Source: Forficula auricularia (Eukaryota; Arthropoda; Insecta; Dermaptera; Forficulidae). Taken from it: a stretch of DNA of 64,000 nucleotides. Each line of letters opens with the position of its first letter. Position 1 is the stretch's first letter. Under the pieces are notes generated by a model. It saw nothing but the letters and a program-made list of their open reading frames with translations. It was not told where the DNA came from and did no database searches. The DNA is taken from NCBI GenBank assembly GCA_024734495.1, contig JALMQS010000085.1:23069077-23133076 (forward strand), written 5' to 3'. The position numbers and the translations under genes are program-made. Positions 55,941 to 64,000 of the stretch are shown here, in pieces.

Positions 55941-55986
55941 TACTTCCTGAAGATGGGTTGATAGCCCGAAATATATATGTGGAGTT
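55941..55986 (+). ncRNA. Hammerhead-like motif H9
   Basis: Stem I ACUUC/GGAGU with one G-U pair, core CUGAAGA, stem II GGG/CCC, GAAA, UAUAUAUGU. Confidence 0.65.
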
Positions 55987-56362
55987 GAAATATTATAATA
56001 TAATTTTTCAATCGCACTCATCTGCCAAACAATGTGACCGTCAACTGAAGACCCTTTCAGTCGATAAACGAACCCTTGCACAAAGGTATTTGATTCCTTT
56101 CAACAAAGACCATTCTCTGAAGAGAAAGTGAGTGTAAGGAAATATCCCAGTTTTCCCACTACCTGATTATTCCACATTCCATTTTGTCATTTGAAGTTAT
56201 GTCCCCCTCCACCCTTCCGATCTGACCATCAAACGAGACACTTGCAATCTGACCGGCAGACACACGAACACGCATAACGATACACGATAGATTCAGCAAC
56301 CCCTTTACGAACTCTCTTACGCCTTTATAATTAACGCCCTTCGAATAAAAGTATCCATTCAC
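55985..56362 (-). other. Candidate coding fragments, unassigned (possible FLYWCH-like)
   Basis: Minus strand. A 67-codon open frame from 56362 to 56163 lies between an acceptor-like ATTCTAAATACAG (with TATTAAC upstream) and a donor-like CAG/GTAGTG. About 46 bases on, TTTCTCTTCAG precedes a second frame containing NTFVQGFVYRLKGSS and DGHIVWQM. This resembles a FLYWCH zinc finger with its WxC cysteine lost. The two frames do not join cleanly at the predicted splice. Could be a decayed exon or transposase piece. Low confidence. Confidence 0.25.
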
Positions 56363-56457
56363 CTGTATTTAGAATATTATACTTGTTAATAAATATTTTG
56401 TCTTATAAGTGAAACTTTTATTTGATAAATCTCCTACCCTAGACAACCAGTTCCATT

Positions 56458-56734
56458 TGTTGTGATATGCCTTGTCGACATGTTTTGAATAGTCAACGCG
56501 GAAGCAGTAGGCTTGCGAAATGCTGAATTCGCAGAGCTTGACCTGAATATAAATATATTTAAACCATGAAGCTCGATAATCGAGGTGGTTGACATATCGA
56601 TCGTAAGGCTGTCACTCGCCTTCCTGCCCTCCCATTGTAACTATTCAATAAAACCCAATGTTATAAATATATATTTCTTCTGTTATTTACCTAGTAACCC
56701 TTAACGATAAACCAATCCCAAATATATTATAACA
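56458..56734 (+). mobile_element. Solo LTR (second family) with 4-bp target duplication
   Basis: Starts TGTTGTGATATGCC, ends TATTATAACA. CATT on both sides (56454-56457, 56735-56738). An AATAAA signal lies at about 56647. No PBS or PPT, hence solo. Confidence 0.65.
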
Positions 56735-56905
56735 CATTGAATAAAGAAGAACACGCCTGGGATTAGTGTATCCGATCCCACATATATATTGAAAAAGAAA
56801 AAAATATTTCTTTTTAATTTTTTAATTTTAATGTGAAATAAGTGACCTAGTATCCTTAACTCATAGTAAATCAATATTAAATATAATATTTATTTACTCT
56901 TATCT

Positions 56906-57604
56906 TTAGAATGAAGAATATAAATGAAAAATAATAAATAAATGGTTTATGGATTATGTGTATATTTATGAGTGGTGTGTGTGTGTGTGTGTGTGTGTGT
57001 ATCCCATTGAAAAATAAAGGGAATAATATTGTTTTTATTTTATTTTTTATTATTTTTATTCGCGAATAGGGTGAATGTTTGTTTCATTAGACCTCTGCGG
57101 AGGCCAGCCACCCTGGGTAACTAGGGAGGAAAGAGCGAAAGAAGGTACCACCGAATACTGCTCCTTCCGGCCCACCCACACACCTCTCAGGGGGTAAATG
57201 AAAACACACACACACACAGTGAGAGAGAGACATATACCCCCAGACATGATGTGGTAAAAAAACATTGGATTAAGACGCGTTGAGAATGACTCTCAAGAGA
57301 TAAACAGCACAGGCCAAAACCAGTTGCCGATTGCCTGCCTGCCTCCTCTATTTCTTCTTCTTTTTCTCTTCAATTCTCACTCACACACACACAGGCTAGG
57401 TTAGAGGTCACAAAGAAAAAGAAAAATATTATTATTGGTAGTTTTATTATTTTGCTTGACCATTTATGTATGCTTAAAACATATCTAATTGAAAAGATTT
57501 AATTTGCTGAGATTAGCACAGTTGTTGATTTACATGGAAAAATTAATGATGTTGTCCTCTGCTTGATGCAAAAAAACATATTTATATAAATAAATACAAA
57601 TCTT
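56906..57604. other. Unassigned stretch with (TG)n
   Basis: A (GT)n run at 56973-57001. 57060-57400 is GC-richer, with CA and GA runs. A family M copy is at 57505-57600. No gene recognised. Confidence 0.4.
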
Positions 57605-57677
57605 TTATAAAATAAACTGACACGTTCTGATGTGGTCATCCACTTGATTTTACCATACAACCTGGCCCCTCACTTAT
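57605..57677 (+). repeat. Repeat D, start block only (D9)
   Basis: AAATAAACTGACACGTTCTG to CCTGGCCCCTCACTTA, cut by repeat I. Confidence 0.75.
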
Positions 57678-58365
57678 CTATATAATAAAAATGAATTTCT
57701 GTTTCTTTGTAAGCGCAGATCTCTCAGATGCCTGGACCAATTTGGCTAATTTTTTACTTTATCCAATGCGAAGCATGGGAGAAAGTATTGGAATCGCTCA
57801 CGCGGCAAGCGCGACTTCAAAGGGTCCTCAGGTAAAGACTACGGAACCCATGGACTCAATTAAGGTCACAAATTGAAGTATTCAATGAGATTGAATTTTA
57901 GCACGTGACGGTTTTGCCAAAAATTACCTGGGATCTCGCCGAGAGGCCAAAAAGTGCCATTTTTTTTGGAAGTGCGTGGGGATGGATGGATGGATGGATG
58001 TGTGTTATCGTTTTTTTCGTCCACGATTTTTTCCACACCTTTGCGCTGATTGAAATGAAATTGAAAACCTACCATTAGTTTAACAAAATGAAGCGCTGAT
58101 TAGTTTTTGGTACATACCGGTCCACAAACATTAGTACTTTATTTCAGTACTTTTTTAGTTTTTTCTAAATATCTTGAAAATGACTGAACCAATTTTGATG
58201 AAATTTAATATCCTAATTAAGTACCTTGGGGACCACAAAAAAGGTTAAATAAAGTTTTTAGTAAAATTATATTTTAAAGTACTTTACTCAAGAACATATT
58301 AATATTTCAAATGAATTTGGATAAAGTTTAGCAACGATCCGTTGCAGTTTATTTTTAAAAATGTT
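57678..58365 (+). mobile_element. Repeat I, longest copy I3 (Helitron-like start)
   Basis: Begins after A with TCTATATAATAAAAATGAAT, a common Helitron-type 5' end, and ends near the hairpin GCAACGATCCGTTGC. No CTRR end is evident, so Helitron assignment is tentative. A (GATG)n tract lies at 57974-57999. Confidence 0.55.
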
Positions 58366-58790
58366 TGTAATAGTCGAATTCAGGTTAATACGTAAAAAAA
58401 AATTGGAAAAGTTGCCCGGAAAATTGAAAAATTCAGGAAAAAACTAAAAAAATTCAGGTTAGCCAACATAGCTTGCCAAACAATAAAAGAACTAAACTAG
58501 CAAACTAAACAAGAGTTGGCGGCCCTGTTTGTCAGAGTTTTTGAGTGCCATTCATTCTCAATAGTTCTAACCACATTATGGTTGAAGAAGAATTTAATAA
58601 TGCAACAAAGATTTAAAAAAACTATCTATTTTTTTTAAAGTACATTTAAAAACAAAAATTAAAAAAATAAACTGCAACGGATCGTTGCTAAACTTTATCC
58701 AAATTCATTTTAAATATTAATATGTTTATTCCTTTATTATTAATCAGATTTCACTTGCAATTTGCAGTTCATGTTGACTTTAATTCAAAA
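58366..58790. other. Unassigned stretch with a repeat I fragment
   Basis: 58668-58726 repeats the hairpin end of I. The rest is unrecognised. Confidence 0.4.
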
Positions 58791-58799
58791 ATAATGATC

Positions 58800-59152
58800 G
58801 ATTCTCATTTAACAGTCGAGGAATAACCATTCTAGATTCGATTTTTGATGTTTCGGTTTTTATTGGTGAAGACATGGAGGCGGAGGAATCGACTTAAAAT
58901 CAAAAATAGCAATCGATTCTTATCTAATACTTGAGAAATAAGAATTCTACATTAGATTTTTGACCCTTTGACCATTGCTGAAGACATGGAGGAATCGACT
59001 TAAAATCAAAAATAATCGCTTCTCCAGTCGAATCGAGTCGCTTTAATTATAGCATGGGTGATAATATTTCACTCATGCAAAAACGACGCAACGATCCGAC
59101 TGAGTCATCTAGCGGCCGTGTCTCAAGGATCGTCGCCATGAGCGAGAGCGGG
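58800..59152 (-). mobile_element. Diverged LTR fragment
   Basis: The minus strand starts TGTAGCGGCCCGCTC at 59152 and keeps ACGGCCGCTAGATGACTCAG, then diverges. It holds a partial tandem duplication around GAAGACATGGAGG (58868 and 58982). Older relative of the TRIM LTRs. Confidence 0.65.
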
Positions 59153-59154
59153 CC

Positions 59155-59290
59155 GCTACAAGTATATTATTATGTATTTATTATATGTCAGAAGGTTTCG
59201 CCCCCTCAGCTGCTCGGATAGCAAGTTAGAGCTCGGGTTCGACTCCTGAGGGGGAGAAACCTTCTGTATAATATATACATAATAATCTAC
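59155..59290 (+). repeat. tRNA-like core inside inverted repeats (copy 2)
   Basis: TATTATTATGTATTTATTAT...CAGAAGGTTTC and the inverse GAAACCTTCTG...ATACATAATAAT enclose a tRNA-like segment: CCCCTCAG acceptor-like stem, box B GGGTTCGACTCC, closing CTGAGGGG. Confidence 0.6.
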
Positions 59291-59637
59291 TAAGTAAGAT
59301 CTTTGATAAAATTGTCCTTATATAAATTCTCATAGAATTAAATTTTTTTGATTTAAGAGAGTATCAGTTAAATTCTTTATTTTTAATCAAATATTTGTAA
59401 ATACACTCACCGGCAAAAAAACGCATCACCTATTTTTTTTTATTTTTAATATTTTAATTTTATAATATTTATCTTTGAACATATAAAAATCATTAATATA
59501 AGGTCTAGAATAATTTTAAATATACAAATTTTAATTAAAGTTTAAAAAATATTACTTTAAAGTTTATTTTTTAAAATACGTTCTAATATAAATGTAAATT
59601 GTCCCACTTAATTGTCACAAATAATCACCAAGCGGCT

Positions 59638-60423
59638 TGTAGCGGCTCGCTGTTGCTTTGGCGACGAGCCTTTATACACGGCCGCTAGATGACTCAGTCA
59701 GATCGTTGCGACACTTTTGTCACATATCAGTCATGCTATGAGTGAAGCAATTCGATCTCGGCTGAGCATTCGATTGGAAGGAGGGGCCAACCGTCAACTA
59801 GTAGCCCCTCCCCCGCTAACAAAGCGAATGGCGCCCAGCCCGGCTTTCCATCAGGGCACAAACAACGCCCTGCACACACGCAAACATTGTTAGGACCCCA
59901 TCGACTTGGTGGGGGGGCGCGGACACGCACCACACAGCACTCAGCACTCACGAGCGCCCTAACAATCTGGTGACCCCGACGTGATTGCTAAGCAAGCAGT
60001 TCTTGACCCACCAGCTAGGTGGATAGAGCCCACCCCGATTAACTAAGTCGGTAAAGCAATCACCCAAAAAAAGGAAAGAAAGGGTGTGATGTAGCGGCCC
60101 GCTGTTGCTTTGGCGACGAGCCTTTAGACACGGCCGCTAGATGACTCAGTCAGATCGTTGCGACACTTTTGCATGACTGATAATATATCAGTCATGCTAT
60201 AAGTGAAGCAATTCGATCTCGGCTGAGCATTCGATTGGAAGGGGGGCCAACCGTCAACTAGTAGCCCCTCCCCCGCTAACAAAGCGGATGGCGCCCAGCC
60301 CGGCTTTCCATCAGGGCACAAACAACGCCCTGCACACACGCAAACATTGTTAGGACCCCATCGACTTGGTGGGGGGCGCGGACACGCACCACACAGCACT
60401 CAGCACTCACGAGCGCCCTAACA
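59638..60423 (+). mobile_element. TRIM: LTR-125 bp-LTR with 5-bp target duplication
   Basis: Left LTR 59638-59964 (327 bp), right LTR 60090-60423 (334 bp), both TGTAGCGG...CCTAACA, flanked by CGGCT (59633-59637, 60424-60428). The 125-bp interior has a primer-binding-site-like TGGTGACCCCGACGTGATT just after the left LTR and a purine tract AAAAAAAGGAAAGAAAGGG before the right one, and nothing else. This fits a terminal-repeat retrotransposon in miniature, or a large internal deletion. Confidence 0.95.
60170..60197. repeat. LTR internal palindrome
   Basis: GCATGACTGATA, ATA, TATCAGTCATGC in the right LTR. Also in the solo LTR near 32626. The left LTR has lost its first arm. Confidence 0.8.
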
Positions 60424-60765
60424 CGGCTCATCTTTTAATGATTTTTCGCAACTGAAAATCACAAAATTTAATTTTCTGGAAAAAATGTATTGTTTAATCT
60501 AATTTAACAAAATTTAATATTTGGAAACAATGTTAGTGATTTGTAGTTAAATTATTAATAATGTAGATTAAACGTGTTTAAAATTATATAAAATGACTTT
60601 AAAAATTATATAAATGTTTAACTATGTTAAAAAATTGATTTTTTTAAAAGTAAAACATTAAAAATACAAAAAAAATAAATTAGGTATTGCGTTTTTTTGC
60701 CGGTGAGTGTATATGTTTATTTGCATCAAGCAGAGGACACCCTCATTGATTTCTCTTTATGTGTG

Positions 60766-61478
60766 AAATTAAAATAACGCTCAAGAATTGATCCGAGAAT
60801 ATTGGGGTGTGTGAGAGAGAGGGGAGAAAGCGGGGGTAGATATAGGAAACCGATAAAACCAAATCCACCCCTTTGCTTTTTTATCTTTCACAAATTGTTT
60901 AAATTTCCTCCCCTGTAGGAGTGTGTGTGTGTGTAATTGTATAGTTTGGATCAATGTGTTTGGTTTCGCAGGTGAACCAGCCTTCCTTCATCTTGTTGTG
61001 CCATTCAGTTCACTCGTTTGGGTTCTCTTTACCGCCGGGCTCGAGATGGCCAGAGGGCGAAACAAACCAACCCCCCCACGGTAATGACACCTGAGTGAGC
61101 CATATCCAGAGGCTCGAAACGTCCCCGAACGGCCATTCAGAAGGAAACCACCCTCTGGCTACCACCCCCATCGCCCCCCATGCATTGAATTAGACGAGGA
61201 ATACAAGAGGGCCCCCCCCTAACGAAAAACCTACGAGGCCCTCAGGGCCCTACAACCTACAGAAGAGCCTTTCGCTTCACAACTATATAGCCCAGCACAC
61301 ACACACACATAAGGAAATCATAAAAAAAAACTAAACAAGATTTCTAACAAAAAAAAAACAATAAAATCAAATTACATTAAAAAACGATACAGAGAGTTGA
61401 AAAGACAATATTAAAAGTTTTCATCACATACTCTATTATATTAGAAACTCTTTAGGGATTATACTATATATATAAGAG
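60766..61478. other. Unassigned, partly GC-rich stretch
   Basis: 60840-61300 is single-copy in the window with CA/TG runs. No frame of note. Possible host non-coding sequence. Confidence 0.4.
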
Positions 61479-61525
61479 CCTAGATTAATTTGTAACAACG
61501 CTGAGAAAATTTTCTTTAAAAAAAT

Positions 61526-61600
61526 TACCCTCTTGCCTAGAATCGAACCGACGAACTCTTGAACTAAGCGCATCAGCTCTAGCCATTACACCAATGCAAC
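61526..61600 (-). tRNA. tRNA-like sequence (pseudogene or SINE head)
   Basis: Minus strand GCATTGGTGTAATGGCTAG (box A) and GGTTCGATTCTAGG (box B). The acceptor stem does not close, so it is not a functional tRNA. Confidence 0.45.
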
Positions 61601-61821
61601 ATTAATATTTATATCTTGATTTCTGTTACTAAAACTAGATATTTTTGATTTAGACTTTGTGTCGAGATAATATTGTATTCATTTGAACTCGAATGAAAAT
61701 GAAAAAAAACACCAATAGATTTTAAATTAAGAAACATTAAATATATATTAATTAACGAGGCAAATTTGAAATATAATTGTAATTTGGACTCGAATTTTGA
61801 AATGAAAGACTCCAATTCATT

Positions 61822-62325
61822 TTATTTTTTAAGACTTTATTTTATTTATTGGGCCTCCGAGGAGCGGGCCGCCTCTTACAAGAAAATTTAAGATTATTAC
61901 ACAAATTTACCCACAAATCTTTCACACTTTCGGCTTCAGAACAAATTAATTCAGATTCAGAGCGGGTGGCTGAGAGAGCCAGGATTAATCCTGGCTCACA
62001 TTTCACATTTCTTTTTTTTTTTTTTTTTTATTCACAAAAAATAATCATACGCCACCCGCTCTCCATGTTCTTCTGCCGAAAGTGTAAAAATTAAGAAGAG
62101 ATCCCCTCATCGCCCTATATGTCAAATCGTTTATTGTTTTTTGGGATATACCCAGGGCGATGAGGGACTCCACCGCTTTATGCCACCACACTCCCTTCCA
62201 CGAGAGTGTGATGGCCTCGACCCTGACCGAGCCCGCCCCGACGCCAAATCGCTCCGCAATATTATCTACCAGACTGGAGTTGCCCCTATATTTTTCTATT
62301 TTATTTCGGTGGGCAACACCCAGAA
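61822..62325 (-). pseudogene. Retrotransposon 3' end, second copy
   Basis: The minus-strand frame 62329-62045 reads IEKYRGNSSLVDNIAERFGV, then GAGSVRVEAITLSWKGVWWH and RAMRGSLLNFYTFGRRTW, homologous over 70 codons to 52510-52726. The 3' UTR ends GGAGGCCCAATAAATAAAAT near 61845. Only the C-terminus is left. Confidence 0.7.
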
Positions 62326-62689
62326 ACATTAAATATATTGATAATTATTCCTCCCCCTCCCTTGCCACTCAAAAATTAAGAGGCAGAAACTTTTAAGAGA
62401 CGATGTATTTTTCGGTAGTTTACAGGTATACATTTGGAGTGTGGTTTTTAAGAGGAATAAAATTTTTGGACCGAGACGCTGCCCGCCAGGGCTTCAGCCC
62501 AGAGGGCTGAGCTTTGAGGGCGTGCCAAAGGCACACGCACGAAAGCTCGTATATATATATATATATATATATATGTGTCGGTCCATGGATGCTGTGGATG
62601 CGGCACATCCCTAAAATTTAAAAACGTTAAAGACTAATTTCATACCGTCTCAAATTTGAATCTCGTGTAGCCTTATTTCGATTTGCTTT

Positions 62690-63760
62690 AATTTTATTTT
62701 TATTATTTTTTAAATAATTTCATTTTAAATTATGTAAACAATTTTTTTATAGAGAAATGTTTGTGGAATTTAACAGAATGAAATGTATTTATTTTTATTA
62801 TTTTTAAATAATTTCATTTTAAATTAAGTAAACAATTTTTTTATAGAGAAATGTTTGTGGAATTTAACAGAATGAAATGTATTTATTTTTATTATTTTTA
62901 AATAATTTCATTTAAATTATGTAAACAATTTTTTTATAGAGAAATGTTTGCGGAATTTAACAGAATGAAAATGTATTTATTTTCATTATTTTTAAATAAT
63001 TTCATTTACTTAAATTGAGTAAGTAAACAATTATTTTTATAGAGAAATGTTTGTGGAATTTAACAGAATGAAATGTATTTATTTTTATTATTTTTAAATA
63101 ATTTCATTTAAATTAAGTAAACAATTTTTTTATAGAGAAATGTTTGCGGAATTTAACAGAATGAAATGTATTTATTTTCATTATTTTTAAATAATTTCAT
63201 TTACTTAAATTGAGTAAGTAAACAATTATTTTTATAGAGAAATGTTTGTGGAATTTAACAGAATGAAATGTATTTATTTTTTATTATTTTTAAATAATTT
63301 CATTTAAATTATGTAAACAATTTTTTTATAGAGAAATGTTTGCGGAATTTAACAGAATGAAATGTATTTATTTTCATTATTTTTAAATAATTTCATTTAC
63401 TTAAATTGAGTAAGTAAACAATTATTTTTATAGAGAAATGTTTGTGGAATTTAACAGAATTAAATGTATTTATTTTTATTATTTTTAAATAATTTCATTT
63501 AAATTAAGTAAACAATTTTTTTATAGAGAAATGTTTGCGGAATTTAACAGAATGAAATGTATTTATTTTCATTATTTTTAAATAATTTCATTTACTTAAA
63601 TTGAGTAAGTAAACAATTATTTTTATAGAGAAATGTTTGCGGAATTTAACAGAATGAAATGTATTTATTTTCATTATTTCTAAATAATTTCATTTACTTA
63701 AATTGAGTAAGTAAACAATTATTTTTATAGAGAAATGTTTGCGGAATTTAACAGAACAAA
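62690..63760 (+). repeat. Satellite array with alternating unit types
   Basis: Eleven units of about 93-103 bp, each with TATAGAGAAATGTTTGYGG and AATTTAACAGAATGAAATG. From unit 3 to 9, short units (CATTTAAATTATGTAAAC) alternate with long units (CATTTACTTAAATTGAGTAAG), giving a dimer period of about 197 bp. Units 10-11 are both long. AT above 80%. Confidence 0.95.
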
Positions 63761-64000
63761 AGTCACATTGATACATTCAAAGATAAATATATACATACAT
63801 ACATACATTCAGGTGAAGCTAATATAAAGCGTGTAATAATAATATACTATATTACAAATTCAGCCATCAGTCTTCACACAGCCATTGATACCAAATACGT
63901 AGAATTATAAATGCTACATAAAAGTTATCACTAATGTCGTGTGGTCTTAAGCACACACACCTGTTTTTTTTTTTTTGTGATAACTTCTTTTGGGAGGGTA
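63761..64000. other. Unassigned end of window
   Basis: A (CATA)n run at 63793-63808. Otherwise nothing recognised. Confidence 0.4.

Larger units (their letters stand above)
55740..56905. repeat. Fold-back P9, opened by later insertions
   Basis: 55768-55890 and 56783-56905 are inverted copies (TTAAGGATACTAGGTCACTT and its inverse). Two hammerhead-like motifs face each other at 55876-55920 and 55941-55986. About 800 bp, including a solo LTR, lies inside. Confidence 0.75.
59404..60709. mobile_element. Tc1/mariner-type MITE with TA duplication, holding a TRIM
   Basis: Ends CACTCACCGGCAAAAAAACGC and the inverse GCGTTTTTTTGCCGGTGAGTG (about 28-bp inverted repeats) with TA on both sides (59402-59403, 60710-60711). 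Once the nested TRIM and its duplication are set aside it is about 515 bp, with no transposase. Confidence 0.9.
61480..62560 (+). repeat. Family K, copy K3, interrupted
   Basis: 61480-61820 and 62325-62560 are K sequence. The retrotransposon scrap at 61822-62325 interrupts it at CTCCAATTCATTTT. The GC-rich end runs into a (TA)n at 62551-62573. Confidence 0.7.

Noticed and set aside
57678..58365. Firm Helitron call for repeat I
   Set aside because: The 5' end fits, but no CTRR 3' terminus could be found in any of the copies, so it is left as Helitron-like only.
59736..60399. Minus-strand frames with CVCAGRCLCPDGKPGWAP, EGF-like Cys pattern
   Set aside because: They are read from the LTR of the TRIM family and appear identically in three LTR copies; the Cys pattern is a chance product of the GC-rich LTR.

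Overview
The window looks like intergenic or intronic DNA from an AT-rich arthropod genome, probably an insect but not identifiable to order. There is no operon structure, bacterial-style gene or rRNA, and I could not recognise a host protein gene. What can be supported is a dense, deeply nested set of transposable elements: Penelope-like (PLE), RTE-like and Jockey/CR1-like retrotransposons, tRNA-headed SINEs, LTR remnants, hAT, Tc1/mariner and pogo-like DNA transposons, Helitron-like repeats, several families I cannot classify (A, D, E, F, I, K, M), and a satellite. All transposase and reverse-transcriptase (RT) reading frames are truncated or frameshifted.

Layout. 0-3.3 kb: two fold-backs carrying hammerhead-ribozyme-like motifs, plus foldback element A1. 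3.3-5.3 kb: an RTE-like LINE (minus strand). 5.4-6.4 kb: repeat D joined to a hAT transposase C-terminus. 8.2-8.9 kb: inverted repeat and family E. 9.7 kb: a hAT MITE. 10.3-11.2 kb: a mariner-superfamily transposase remnant and a SINE. 11.8-13.95 kb: a hAT element with an 8-bp target duplication, holding A2 and a tandem F repeat. 16-18.9 kb: a split hammerhead fold-back invaded by A3, then a mariner remnant. 19.8-21.2 kb: repeat I split by A4. 21.9-26.1 kb: LINE, Helitron-like J and PLE remnants. 26-30.6 kb: A5, D, a LINE scrap, A6 and A7. 32.5-35.3 kb: solo LTR, hAT MITE and a pogo-like element loaded with LINEs and a near-perfect palindrome. 37.2-40.2 kb: a hAT with target duplication and transposase, then a 1.3-kb hammerhead fold-back. 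40.6-48.5 kb: J copies, SINE, D, I, and a Tc1/mariner element split by D and by a PLE. 49.2-50.4 kb: a Jockey-like LINE. 51.4-56.9 kb: three more fold-backs and a solo LTR. 57.6-60.7 kb: D, I, LTR fragment, and a TRIM nested in a TA-flanked MITE. 61.5-62.6 kb: K with a LINE scrap. 62.7-63.76 kb: a satellite with alternating unit types.

The main signal is a recurrent hammerhead-like fold (CUGANGA, short stem II, GAAA, very short helix III ending in NUH, matching stem I) in at least seven sequence-divergent families. The copies are usually arranged as inverted pairs. In one family the motif follows a GIY-YIG endonuclease reading frame within a PLE. Hammerhead motifs in PLEs are established knowledge; the diversity, the fold-back arrangement and the agreement of an element end with the predicted cleavage site are the parts to test. 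All coordinates were read by eye, and boundaries without a target duplication may be off by 5-20 bases.
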